Assembly: GCA_902610585.1 (NCBI GenBank)
Contig: CACLWE010000002.1
Span: 1 to 64,000 of the forward strand
Source of the DNA: an uncultured Pelagibacteraceae bacterium
Lineage (GTDB): Bacteria; Pseudomonadota; Alphaproteobacteria; Pelagibacterales; AG-422-B15
DNA: 64,000 nt
Direction of reading: 5' to 3'
Shown here: piece by piece, positions 1 through 6,752 of the stretch
Position numbering within the stretch: position 1 is the first letter of the stretch
Layout of the letters: every line of letters begins with the position of its first letter
Translations under genes and position numbers: made by a program
Notes under the pieces: model-generated
Told to the model about the DNA's origin: nothing
Seen by the model: only the letters and a program-made list of their open reading frames with translations
Databases searched by the model: none

Positions 1-1224
1 ATCATTCCAGGTAAAAATGTTATTGGCATTGAAATACCCAATTCAATTAAGAACCCGGTATATTTGAGCGAGCTATTTAAAAACGAAAAGTTTGTAAATA
101 ATGAAAAAAATCTAATTTTAGCTCTTGGTAAAGATATTAGTGGTAATGCTAAATTTGCAAATTTAGAAAATATGCCTCATCTCCTGATTGCTGGAACAAC
201 CGGTTCAGGAAAGTCGGTAGGAATAAATGTCATGATAACATCAATTTTATACAAACACTCACCTGAAGACTGCAAGTTCATATTGATCGATCCAAAAATG
301 CTTGAATTATCAGTATATGAAGGAGTGCCTCACCTCATCACTCCCGTTGTGACTGATCCAAAAAAGGCAATAATTGCTCTTAAATGGGTTGTTAGAGAAA
401 TGGAGTCGAGATACAAAAAGATGTCTTTATTAGGTGTTAGAAATATTGAAAATTATAATCAGAGAATAATAGAAGCGATTAACAAATCAGAAAAAATAGT
501 AAGATCAATATCGTCTGGAATAAATCCAGAAACAGGGCAGCCAACAACCAAGCAAATTGAAATAGAGAATAAAAAAATGCCATTCATTGTAGTTGTTGTT
601 GATGAAATGGCTGACTTAATGATGGTTGCGGGAAAAGAAATTGAACACGCAATCCAAAGATTATCTCAGATGGCAAGGGCGGCTGGTATCCATTTAATAA
701 TGGCAACACAAAGGCCAAGTGTCGATGTTATCACTGGTACGATTAAAGCTAATTTCCCGAGTAGAATTAGTTTTCAAGTAAGCTCCAAATTTGATAGCCG
801 CACAATTTTAGGTGATGAAGGTGCTGAAAGACTGTTGGGAAAAGGAGATATGTTGATGATGACCGCAGGTGGGATAACTACAAGAATACATGGACCCTTC
901 ATATCGGATCAAGAAATTGAAAATATTGTCAAATCATTACAAAAGCAAGGGCATCCTGAGTATGATGATGAAATTTTGAGAGAGGAAACTGAGGATAATG
1001 AAATTGGAATAATATCTAATAGTGATCAGGATAGCTTATTTAAAGATTGTTTAGAGATTATTAAAAAAGAGGGTAAGGCGTCAACAAGTTTACTTCAAAG
1101 AAAATTGCAGATTGGTTATAATAGAGCTGCAAGAATTATAGATCAACTTGAAGAACAAGGTTATATCAGTACAGCAAACCATGTTGGCAAAAGAGAGATT
1201 AATTTTGAAAAGTTCAATATCTGA
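1..1224 (+). CDS. ftsK: DNA translocase FtsK, C-terminal part (5' end outside window)
   Basis: FtsK is a septum-anchored hexameric ATPase that pumps chromosomal DNA during division and activates XerCD at dif. The reading frame is open from base 1, and the first visible residues (IPGKNVIGIEIPN) belong to the conserved beginning of the motor domain, so the membrane and linker regions lie to the left. Visible residues 65-72 are the Walker A loop GTTGSGKS and about 195-202 the Walker B strand ending VVDE. The last ~65 residues form the winged-helix gamma domain that reads the KOPS polarity sequences. The stop overlaps the lolA start by one base, an arrangement common in alphaproteobacteria. An internal TTG at 64 is not a credible start because homology continues upstream of it. 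Confidence 0.95.
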   Translation: MIPGKNVIGIEIPNSIKNPVYLSELFKNEKFVNNEKNLILALGKDISGNAKFANLENMPHLLIAGTTGSGKSVGINVMITSILYKHSPEDCKFILIDPKMLELSVYEGVPHLITPVVTDPKKAIIALKWVVREMESRYKKMSLLGVRNIENYNQRIIEAINKSEKIVRSISSGINPETGQPTTKQIEIENKKMPFIVVVVDEMADLMMVAGKEIEHAIQRLSQMARAAGIHLIMATQRPSVDVITGTIKANFPSRISFQVSSKFDSRTILGDEGAERLLGKGDMLMMTAGGITTRIHGPFISDQEIENIVKSLQKQGHPEYDDEILREETEDNEIGIISNSDQDSLFKDCLEIIKKEGKASTSLLQRKLQIGYNRAARIIDQLEEQGYISTANHVGKREINFEKFNI

Positions 1225-1793
1225 TGAAACATCTTACCTTAGCTATTGCTCTATTTTTATGTCTGTTCGGTAAAGCAATTTCAAATGACATAATTACAAA
1301 AGTTGAGGAGAACTGGAATACAATTGAGTCAATGTCTGGCAAATTTGAGCAAACTGATACAGATGGTAAAATATTGCGAGGAGACTTTTTCTTCTTAAAA
1401 CCCTTCAAATCAAAATTTGTATACACTAATGCGGAAGAAAATATTATAACCAACGAAAGCCTGTTAGTTATAGTTGATAAAGAAGGTCATAAGATTGAAA
1501 GTTATACAATAGGTAATAACATCATAAAAAAGTTACTATCAAATGTAGTTTCATTAAATAAAGAATTTGATCTAGTCGGCTTTGAAACCAGCGATAATTT
1601 TCATGAACTACAGCTGAAAATTAAAAGTGACATCTCTGATAATCAGATTAATGTTTTCTTTAGTAAAGATACGTTAGACCTTAAAAAATGGCAAATTTTC
1701 GATGAATTTAATAATAAAACAGAATTAAAGTTTACAAAAATTAAAAAAAATATATTTATAAGCCAAAATTTATTCGTGGTTAAATACAAATAA
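1224..1793 (+). CDS. lolA: Outer-membrane lipoprotein carrier LolA
   Basis: This 189-residue protein starts with a typical signal peptide (about residues 1-20, charged MKH then a hydrophobic run), followed by the LolA-type fold. The early segment NTIESMSGKFEQTDTDG and the following LRGDFFFLKPFKSKFVY match the family's start, where lipoprotein carriers ferry lipoproteins from LolCDE across the periplasm. Its position directly after ftsK (one-base overlap, so probably co-transcribed and translationally coupled) is the usual alphaproteobacterial context. Length is normal for the family. The sequence is divergent and lysine/asparagine rich, as is the whole genome. Confidence 0.85.
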   Translation: MKHLTLAIALFLCLFGKAISNDIITKVEENWNTIESMSGKFEQTDTDGKILRGDFFFLKPFKSKFVYTNAEENIITNESLLVIVDKEGHKIESYTIGNNIIKKLLSNVVSLNKEFDLVGFETSDNFHELQLKIKSDISDNQINVFFSKDTLDLKKWQIFDEFNNKTELKFTKIKKNIFISQNLFVVKYK

Positions 1794-1827
1794 TTAAACC
1801 ACAGGCAGGTACAACACTTCAACTCAA

Positions 1828-3186
1828 ATGACTGTTACTTCTAAAAGTGAACTTAAGCAGTGGCTTAAGGCAAATAAAATAACTGAGGTCGAGTGTATTT
1901 TTCCCGATATGGCTGGATCCTCAAAAGGTAAGATTCTACCTGTTGAAAGATTTGTAAAATCCGTAGAAGATCAAAGCCTGAAGCTTTCAGACTCAGTTTT
2001 TGGACAAACAGTATCTGGTAAATGGGTTTATGAGAGCGAAGTAATAGATTATGTTGAAGAAGATCTGTTTATGGCTCCAGATCTTTCAACATTGAGAAGA
2101 ATACCCTGGAACAAAGAACCAACAGCGCAGATTATTTGCGATCTAAAATACAGCACCAACGAGTCTTCTGAAATTGCTCCAAGACAAGTATTAAAGAATG
2201 TCATACAGCAACTAAAGGATGAGAACTTGAAAGCAATAGTTGCACCTGAATTGGAATTTTACTTATGTGAGCAAAATCTTGATCCTGATATACCACTCAA
2301 AACACCGGTAGGTAAATCTGGTAGAAGAGAAACAGGCAGTAGAGTATTTGGTATTGACGCAGTAAATGAATTTGATGCGCTTACTGATGATATATATGAT
2401 TATTGTGAATTAATGGATATTGGAGTTGATACGCTTGTTCATGAGTCAGGACCCTCACAGATAGAAATAAATTTAAATCATGGTGATCCTCTTGATCTTG
2501 CTGATCAAGCATTCATGTTTAAACGAGCAGTAAGACAAGTTGCACTAAAGCATGAAATTCACGCAACCTTTATGGCGAAGCCGTATCAGGGGCAACCAGG
2601 TAGTTCAATGCACATTCACCAAAATTTGGTATCATTCAAAACAAATGATAATCTATTTAGCGACAAAGATGGCAATAACTCAAAAGATTTTATGAGATAT
2701 ATTGGAGGTCTTCAAACATACTTGCCTGATGCAATGTTATTATTTGCTCCATACGTCAATTCATATAGACGGTTTGTTATTGATGCGTCAGCTCCAATTA
2801 ATACACATTGGGGAATTGAAAATAGAACTGTTGCATTTAGGGTGCCAAGTTCACAGCCAGGTGCTAGAAGAATAGAAAACAGGATTCCTGGAGCAGACAC
2901 AAATCCCTATTTAGCAATAGCAGCATCACTAGCTTGCGGTTTACTCGGCTTAAAAGAAAAAATAGAACCAGAAAAACCTATAACAGGTGATGCATTTGAA
3001 AGAAGGCATAATATACCTAAATATTTACCTGATGCGCTAAAAAGACTTAAAGTGAGTAATGAACTTTCTGAAACTCTTGGTAAAGACTTCATCACACTTT
3101 TTACTGAAATAAAACAGACTGAACATGATGCATATCAAAACGTCATAAGCGCTTGGGAACGAGAGCACCTGCTTCTTAATGTATAA
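1828..3186 (+). CDS. Glutamine synthetase family ligase (PuuA-like, gamma-glutamylpolyamine synthetase type)
   Basis: The protein has 452 residues with the complete glutamine synthetase catalytic fold: the PELEFYL glutamate/metal strand near residue 141, the SSMHIHQN metal-binding segment near 260, and the nucleotide-binding stretch with RRFV and later NRTVAFRVP. The length and the motif variants (GSSMHIHQ rather than the type I form) fit the GlnT/PuuA group, which joins glutamate to amines such as putrescine, better than the ammonia-assimilating GlnA. The substrate cannot be read from sequence, so no symbol is given. No polyamine catabolic genes lie next to it. It stands alone on the plus strand and ends one base before a convergent gene; a hairpin with a T run lies just beyond its stop. 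Confidence 0.8.
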   Translation: MTVTSKSELKQWLKANKITEVECIFPDMAGSSKGKILPVERFVKSVEDQSLKLSDSVFGQTVSGKWVYESEVIDYVEEDLFMAPDLSTLRRIPWNKEPTAQIICDLKYSTNESSEIAPRQVLKNVIQQLKDENLKAIVAPELEFYLCEQNLDPDIPLKTPVGKSGRRETGSRVFGIDAVNEFDALTDDIYDYCELMDIGVDTLVHESGPSQIEINLNHGDPLDLADQAFMFKRAVRQVALKHEIHATFMAKPYQGQPGSSMHIHQNLVSFKTNDNLFSDKDGNNSKDFMRYIGGLQTYLPDAMLLFAPYVNSYRRFVIDASAPINTHWGIENRTVAFRVPSSQPGARRIENRIPGADTNPYLAIAASLACGLLGLKEKIEPEKPITGDAFERRHNIPKYLPDALKRLKVSNELSETLGKDFITLFTEIKQTEHDAYQNVISAWEREHLLLNV

Positions 3187-3187
3187 T

Positions 3188-3844
3188 TTATAAAAGGTCT
3201 TTATTCAGAATATAGCCTTTTTTTTCCTCAAAATTAATGAGTCTTTGCAAAGTTAAATTCTTTGTTATTTTTTTTCGAAGAGAATAAATATGGGTTTCAA
3301 GTGTGTGAGTATCTATATGCTCTGAGTAACTCCATACTTTCTCTAAAAGAACTTTCTTTGTTATGTACTCATTGCAATTCAAAAGCATATACTCGAATAT
3401 GTTTGACTCTTTTTCAGTAAATCGAATTAAAATATTTTTATTAAAAAGTGTTCGATTTCTTGGATCATATGTAAACATTTTGAATTTTTGAACTCGCTCG
3501 TTTTGACTTTTCATTAAGTCGAGTCGATTAGTTATGATTTCAAACATATCATTAAATCTAAATGGAATATTTAAAGCTATAATCTCAGATTCACTGGAAT
3601 AGGTTTCAAGAGTTTTATTTGATGTTTTAATTAGAATGAGTTTTTCAAAAGAGGCTTTTTGATCGATAATTTCATAATACATATCTTCATCAGCTAATAT
3701 GAAAGACAATTCATTTTTGAAAAAATTATCTCTATCAAGATTTCTAATTTCAAAATTTTTATTGCTAAAATTACTTACTACCTCAGTGATGATAGAATTA
3801 AGACAACTATCTGCTATGCATGTAGGAATTATTCTTTTTTCCAT
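3188..3844 (-). CDS. OmpR-type DNA-binding protein with degenerate receiver domain
   Basis: The C-terminal ~100 residues form a clear OmpR/PhoB winged helix: a first strand with LIRFTEKESNIFEYMLLN, then THTLETHIYSLRKKI, which is the recognition-helix region, and a final wing ending GYIL. The N-terminal ~115 residues have receiver-like length but lack the usual acidic pair after the first strand and the conserved phospho-acceptor and lysine positions; the place where a K-P dipeptide normally sits reads NIPFRF. The protein is therefore probably not controlled by ordinary phosphorylation. No histidine kinase is nearby. It is divergent from the L,D-transpeptidase gene with only 25 bases between them, so autoregulation and control of that enzyme are plausible but inferred. 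Confidence 0.75.
   Translation of the reverse strand: MEKRIIPTCIADSCLNSIITEVVSNFSNKNFEIRNLDRDNFFKNELSFILADEDMYYEIIDQKASFEKLILIKTSNKTLETYSSESEIIALNIPFRFNDMFEIITNRLDLMKSQNERVQKFKMFTYDPRNRTLFNKNILIRFTEKESNIFEYMLLNCNEYITKKVLLEKVWSYSEHIDTHTLETHIYSLRKKITKNLTLQRLINFEEKKGYILNKDLL
3192..3225 (+). terminator. Probable intrinsic terminator of the glutamine-synthetase-like gene
   Basis: AAAAGG (3192-3197) can pair with CCTTTT (3216-3221). A second inner stem TATT/AATA forms across a mismatched internal loop, and the hairpin runs straight into eight T residues (3218-3225). It begins six bases after the upstream stop and lies inside the last codons of the convergent gene. The stem is interrupted, so confidence is moderate. 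Confidence 0.45.
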
Positions 3845-3856
3845 ATATTTATCTAA

Positions 3857-3869
3857 TATAATATAAAAA
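3857..3869 (+). promoter_or_regulatory. -10 box immediately before the L,D-transpeptidase start
   Basis: TATAAT lies at 3857-3862 with only seven bases before the ATG at 3870. No convincing -35 box is visible at the expected distance. If used, transcription would begin at or next to the start codon. The site lies in the 25-base gap to the divergent regulator gene. Confidence 0.35.
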
Positions 3870-4364
3870 ATGAAATTATTCGTAAAAAATAATTATTTAT
3901 ATTTTGATACTGAGACTTTCAGGTGTGCAATTGGACTTAAAGGGGTAACTGCTAATAAACTTGAAGGCGACAAATGCACTCCTATTGGAGAATTCAGTTT
4001 TGATAAAATTTATTACAGATCAGATAAATTGGGTTTAATGAATTTTTCTATTCCGTCTGCTTCAATTTTGGAAGATGATGGCTGGTGTGATGATCCAAAA
4101 AGTAATTTCTATAATCAACACATCAAATTTCCATTTAGTGGTTCTGCTGAAAAACTCTATAGGAAAGACGATTTATATGATTTGATTTTTATTTTAAATT
4201 ACAATACTAATCCGATCATATCAGGTAAAGGCAGTGCAATTTTTTTACATGTTTGTAAAGATGATTTTACACCTACAGAGGGTTGTATTGCTTTAGAAAA
4301 AAAAGCTCTTTTAAAAATATCTAAAAGGATCGATTATGATTCTAAAATTATAATTAAAGCCTAA
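3870..4364 (+). CDS. L,D-transpeptidase (YkuD) family protein
   Basis: This 164-residue protein carries the YkuD catalytic signature near its end: His127 in FLHVC, then Cys139 in TEGCIAL, the nucleophile of enzymes that make 3-3 peptidoglycan cross-links or attach proteins to peptidoglycan. The start segment FRCAIGLKGVTANKLEGDKCTPIGEF is the usual opening of the catalytic domain. There is no signal peptide, which is also the case for the short alphaproteobacterial group that this resembles, so export and true substrate are uncertain. Its 3' end overlaps the convergent yggS stop by four bases. The divergent regulator next door may control it. Confidence 0.8.
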   Translation: MKLFVKNNYLYFDTETFRCAIGLKGVTANKLEGDKCTPIGEFSFDKIYYRSDKLGLMNFSIPSASILEDDGWCDDPKSNFYNQHIKFPFSGSAEKLYRKDDLYDLIFILNYNTNPIISGKGSAIFLHVCKDDFTPTEGCIALEKKALLKISKRIDYDSKIIIKA

Positions 4365-5014
4365 TTTCTCTCGCCAAATATTTGCGTTCCTATTCTAATA
4401 TGTGTTGTACCTGCTTCGATTGCGTCTTTAAAATCACCGGACATTCCCATACTTAATGAAGGAAGTTTAAATTGGTTGCCTATCTTTGCTAATTTAAGAA
4501 AATGTATTTTTGGATCATCATTGAGCGGAGGTAAACACATTAATCCTACGATATTTAATTTATAGTTGTTAATACAATTAGATATAAAACTATCAGCCTC
4601 CGATAATGGTACACCATTTTTTTGTATTTCATTGCCAGTATTAATCTGAATAAAATACTCTCTTGAAACACCATGTTTCTTCTCAAGATCATTAAATAAT
4701 TCAATGATTTTTATCCGATCAATTGAATGAATTACATCACAATATTGAAATATTGATTTTACTTTTTTACTCTGTATGCCTCCAATAAAATGAAGTTTTA
4801 AGTCAGAATACTCTTTTTTTAGCTGTATCCATTTACTTTCAACTTCTTGTATTTGATTTTCACCGAAAGACCTGTGACCAGCTTGGATTACTTGTTTGAT
4901 GTTCTCGATTGATTTTTTCTTACTTACTGCAATTAATTCAATTTCATTAAGGCTTCTACCAGAAATCTCAACTGTTCTTTCATAAGTTTCTCTAAATTTT
5001 GTATATGATGTCAT
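4361..5014 (-). CDS. YggS family pyridoxal-phosphate homeostasis protein (PLPBP)
   Basis: A single-domain alanine-racemase-like barrel that binds PLP and buffers vitamin B6 and amino-acid pools; it has no known catalytic turnover. The PLP lysine is in LIAVSKKK near the start, FGENQIQE and HFIGGIQSKK follow, and the phosphate-binding end reads LSMGMSGDFKDAI then IRIGTQIFGER. I place the start at the ATG at 5012-5014 (MTSYTKF, 217 residues). An upstream in-frame ATG would add eight residues encoded by the porin terminator hairpin, which is unlikely. No Shine-Dalgarno sequence is visible, and the A/T run of the terminator lies directly upstream, so expression may depend on read-through from the porin gene or on an unseen promoter. 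Confidence 0.88.
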   Translation of the reverse strand: MTSYTKFRETYERTVEISGRSLNEIELIAVSKKKSIENIKQVIQAGHRSFGENQIQEVESKWIQLKKEYSDLKLHFIGGIQSKKVKSIFQYCDVIHSIDRIKIIELFNDLEKKHGVSREYFIQINTGNEIQKNGVPLSEADSFISNCINNYKLNIVGLMCLPPLNDDPKIHFLKLAKIGNQFKLPSLSMGMSGDFKDAIEAGTTHIRIGTQIFGERN

Positions 5015-5020
5015 AAGATA

Positions 5021-5058
5021 AAAAAAAACACCCCGCATAAAATGCGAGGTGCTTTTTT
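5021..5058. terminator. Strong bidirectional intrinsic terminator (porin end / before yggS)
   Basis: CACCCCGCAT (5029-5038) and ATGCGAGGTG (5042-5051) form a ten-base-pair, GC-rich stem with one G-T wobble and an AAA loop. On the minus strand it is followed by eight T residues; on the plus strand by C then six T. It lies 25 bases beyond the porin stop and is the clearest terminator in the window, consistent with a highly expressed porin. Confidence 0.88.
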
Positions 5059-5082
5059 AAAAGAGACTAATTGGTTTTTAAA

Positions 5083-5949
5083 TTAGAAACCAACTACGTA
5101 ACCGAAACGCCAGTTTTGCGTGTCGTTTGCAGTTCCGCCAGCTTCATCAGTGTCTGTATAGTCAAGACCAAAAGAAGCAGCACCCATTGACTTATTGACA
5201 GAAATTTCCATCATGTCAACATCAGTCGCAGCGTCAAGAGATGCAAACTGGATACCCATGTCAAAACCTGCCATAGATGTACCTACACCCATAGTTGTTT
5301 CTTCGCTTCCGTTGTCTGAGTCATACATTCCATAACCAAGATTTAAACCAGCTATAGAATAACTAACTGTTACGAAAGAAGGATCGATATCAGTTGTTGT
5401 ATCTTTGTAATCAATTGATGTTACACCAGCTTTAACTGTTGCACCCATTAATGAAGTACCAACAGCATAAGACATTACTGGATCTACGTTAGCACCTTCC
5501 ATACCTCTTGTGATCATAAAGTCTAAACCACCCATAGAGTTAGAATATGCAATTGAGTTTCCAGATAGTGTGTCACCATCTACCCACGCGCCTAGCTCAG
5601 CAGATCCACAAGAACCAAGTGAGAAACAAGCTGGGTTACCGTCGTTTTTATCAACAGCAGAGTCACGGTTGTTACCGATTGCAACAGTACCCATACCTGT
5701 GTCAATGCTGATACCTGTCAATATATTAGTTGAGTATATAGACATAGCTGAAGATATACCCATACCGTTATCTAGTGAATCACTATAAGACACGTATATT
5801 GAGTTTGTTGAGAAACCTTGTGACATACCGTTACCAGCGTCAGAAATGTTTCCAATTGTCAAACCACCGATTGACATTTCAGCTTGTGCTGCGCCTGCAG
5901 CCATAACTGAAGCCAACGCAGTAGCTCCCATTATTTTTGATCTATTCAT
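5083..5949 (-). CDS. Outer-membrane porin-like beta-barrel protein
   Basis: The 288-residue product has a classic signal peptide (about residues 1-23, ending AAQA before EMSIGG) and a C-terminal aromatic residue (RFGYVVGF), the hallmark of BAM-inserted barrels. Alternating short glycine-rich strands such as SIYVSYSD and LNLGYGMYD fill the body, so it is probably a general porin. The composition is unusual: about 20 methionines, many aspartates, and few lysines and arginines, so the mature barrel should be very acidic. Two cysteines (ACFSLGSC) could close one loop. An upstream AAAGGA gives a decent ribosome-binding site. It has its own promoter region and a strong terminator; base use is richer in G and C than in its neighbours, as expected for high expression. 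Confidence 0.82.
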   Translation of the reverse strand: MNRSKIMGATALASVMAAGAAQAEMSIGGLTIGNISDAGNGMSQGFSTNSIYVSYSDSLDNGMGISSAMSIYSTNILTGISIDTGMGTVAIGNNRDSAVDKNDGNPACFSLGSCGSAELGAWVDGDTLSGNSIAYSNSMGGLDFMITRGMEGANVDPVMSYAVGTSLMGATVKAGVTSIDYKDTTTDIDPSFVTVSYSIAGLNLGYGMYDSDNGSEETTMGVGTSMAGFDMGIQFASLDAATDVDMMEISVNKSMGAASFGLDYTDTDEAGGTANDTQNWRFGYVVGF

Positions 5950-6181
5950 AATAATTTCCTTTCATATGTAATTGATCATAGTTAAATTTAACTAGAGTAC
6001 TTTTATCAAAAAAAGTGGCTTTTCATAAAGGTTAATTTACTAATGCAACACTTTATTTGTTAATTGTTGTATTTTAGCAACATACAGCTTTTGCTCAAAA
6101 AACAGTGAATATTGTGCTATCAAATGCTATTAATGTGTATTAATCCGATAATTTATCATGTAAAAGCAAATTTATAGATTT
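5950..6181. promoter_or_regulatory. Gene-free control region between porin and DUF3576 lipoprotein
   Basis: 232 bases separate two divergent genes. The porin side holds a ribosome-binding site, a perfect 16-base palindrome at 5979-5994, and possible -35/-10 pairs such as TTGCAT with TATGAA read leftward; none is decisive. The lipoprotein side is AT-rich without a clear promoter. No small ORF with convincing coding signs and no tRNA-like fold is visible. Confidence 0.5.
5979..5994. promoter_or_regulatory. Perfect 16-base palindrome upstream of the porin
   Basis: TAGTTAAATTTAACTA reads the same on both strands and lies 30 bases before the porin start codon, within the expected leader or promoter. 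It could be a binding site for a dimeric regulator. It contains only two G-C pairs, so chance in AT-rich DNA is a real alternative. Confidence 0.35.
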
Positions 6182-6730
6182 ATGACTAAAAACCTCATTT
6201 TTTCTGTAATTTTTTCACTTTTTCTTTTATCATGTGGAACTTCAGTTCTTGAAAGTACTATACCAGACGATAGCGGAAAAACCGAAAAACAAAAATCAAT
6301 GGAAAGGAAGCTTGAAAAAAGAGATGTTCGTTTGCCTGCTGACAGTCCACTGTTAAAAGGTGAGGGTATTTTCGATACTGAGGGGTTTTTTGATTTTGGT
6401 GGAAGTAATGATTCTTTCACAGTCAATTCAATATTATTTAATACAGCTCTCGACAAAATTGACTTCATGCCTCTCGTATCAGTCGACGCAAATTCAGGTG
6501 TCATAGTGACTGACTGGTATAGTTTCAATGAAGGCGTAACCCGAATTAAAATAAACATGAGGATTATTGATGAGGAAATGAGTGAGGGGAGTTTGAGCGT
6601 AAATCTATTTAAACAATCTTTTGAAAATAACATATGGGTTGATCGAGGAATGGATATAGAGCAGGCTGAGAAAATTAAAAATAGTATACTAACCTCTGCC
6701 AGAGATTTAAAAATTGCTTCTGAGCTTTAA
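6182..6730 (+). CDS. DUF3576 domain outer-membrane lipoprotein
   Basis: The 182-residue product opens with a lipoprotein signal (hydrophobic run and lipobox LLSC, Cys18). A polar linker and then a compact domain follow; FNTALDKIDFMPLVSVDANSGVIVTDWY is typical of DUF3576. The family is found mainly in alphaproteobacteria, often just upstream of leuS as here (22 bases before it). Its function is unknown; a role in outer-membrane assembly is suspected from the lipidation and from nearby lptE, but this is inference. Confidence 0.8.
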   Translation: MTKNLIFSVIFSLFLLSCGTSVLESTIPDDSGKTEKQKSMERKLEKRDVRLPADSPLLKGEGIFDTEGFFDFGGSNDSFTVNSILFNTALDKIDFMPLVSVDANSGVIVTDWYSFNEGVTRIKINMRIIDEEMSEGSLSVNLFKQSFENNIWVDRGMDIEQAEKIKNSILTSARDLKIASEL

Positions 6731-6752
6731 AATAATTCATTAAACTCATCTG

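Noticed and set aside
1214-1453. Leftward open frame across the lolA start
   Set aside because: Shadow of ftsK/lolA; no homology or start signals.
5015-5038. Upstream ATG adding eight residues to YggS
   Set aside because: The extension is encoded by the porin terminator hairpin and T run.
6007-6026. AAAAG-CCA-CTTTT hairpin with T run upstream of the porin (attenuator?)
   Set aside because: Only a five-pair, mostly A-T stem; too weak to claim as attenuator.
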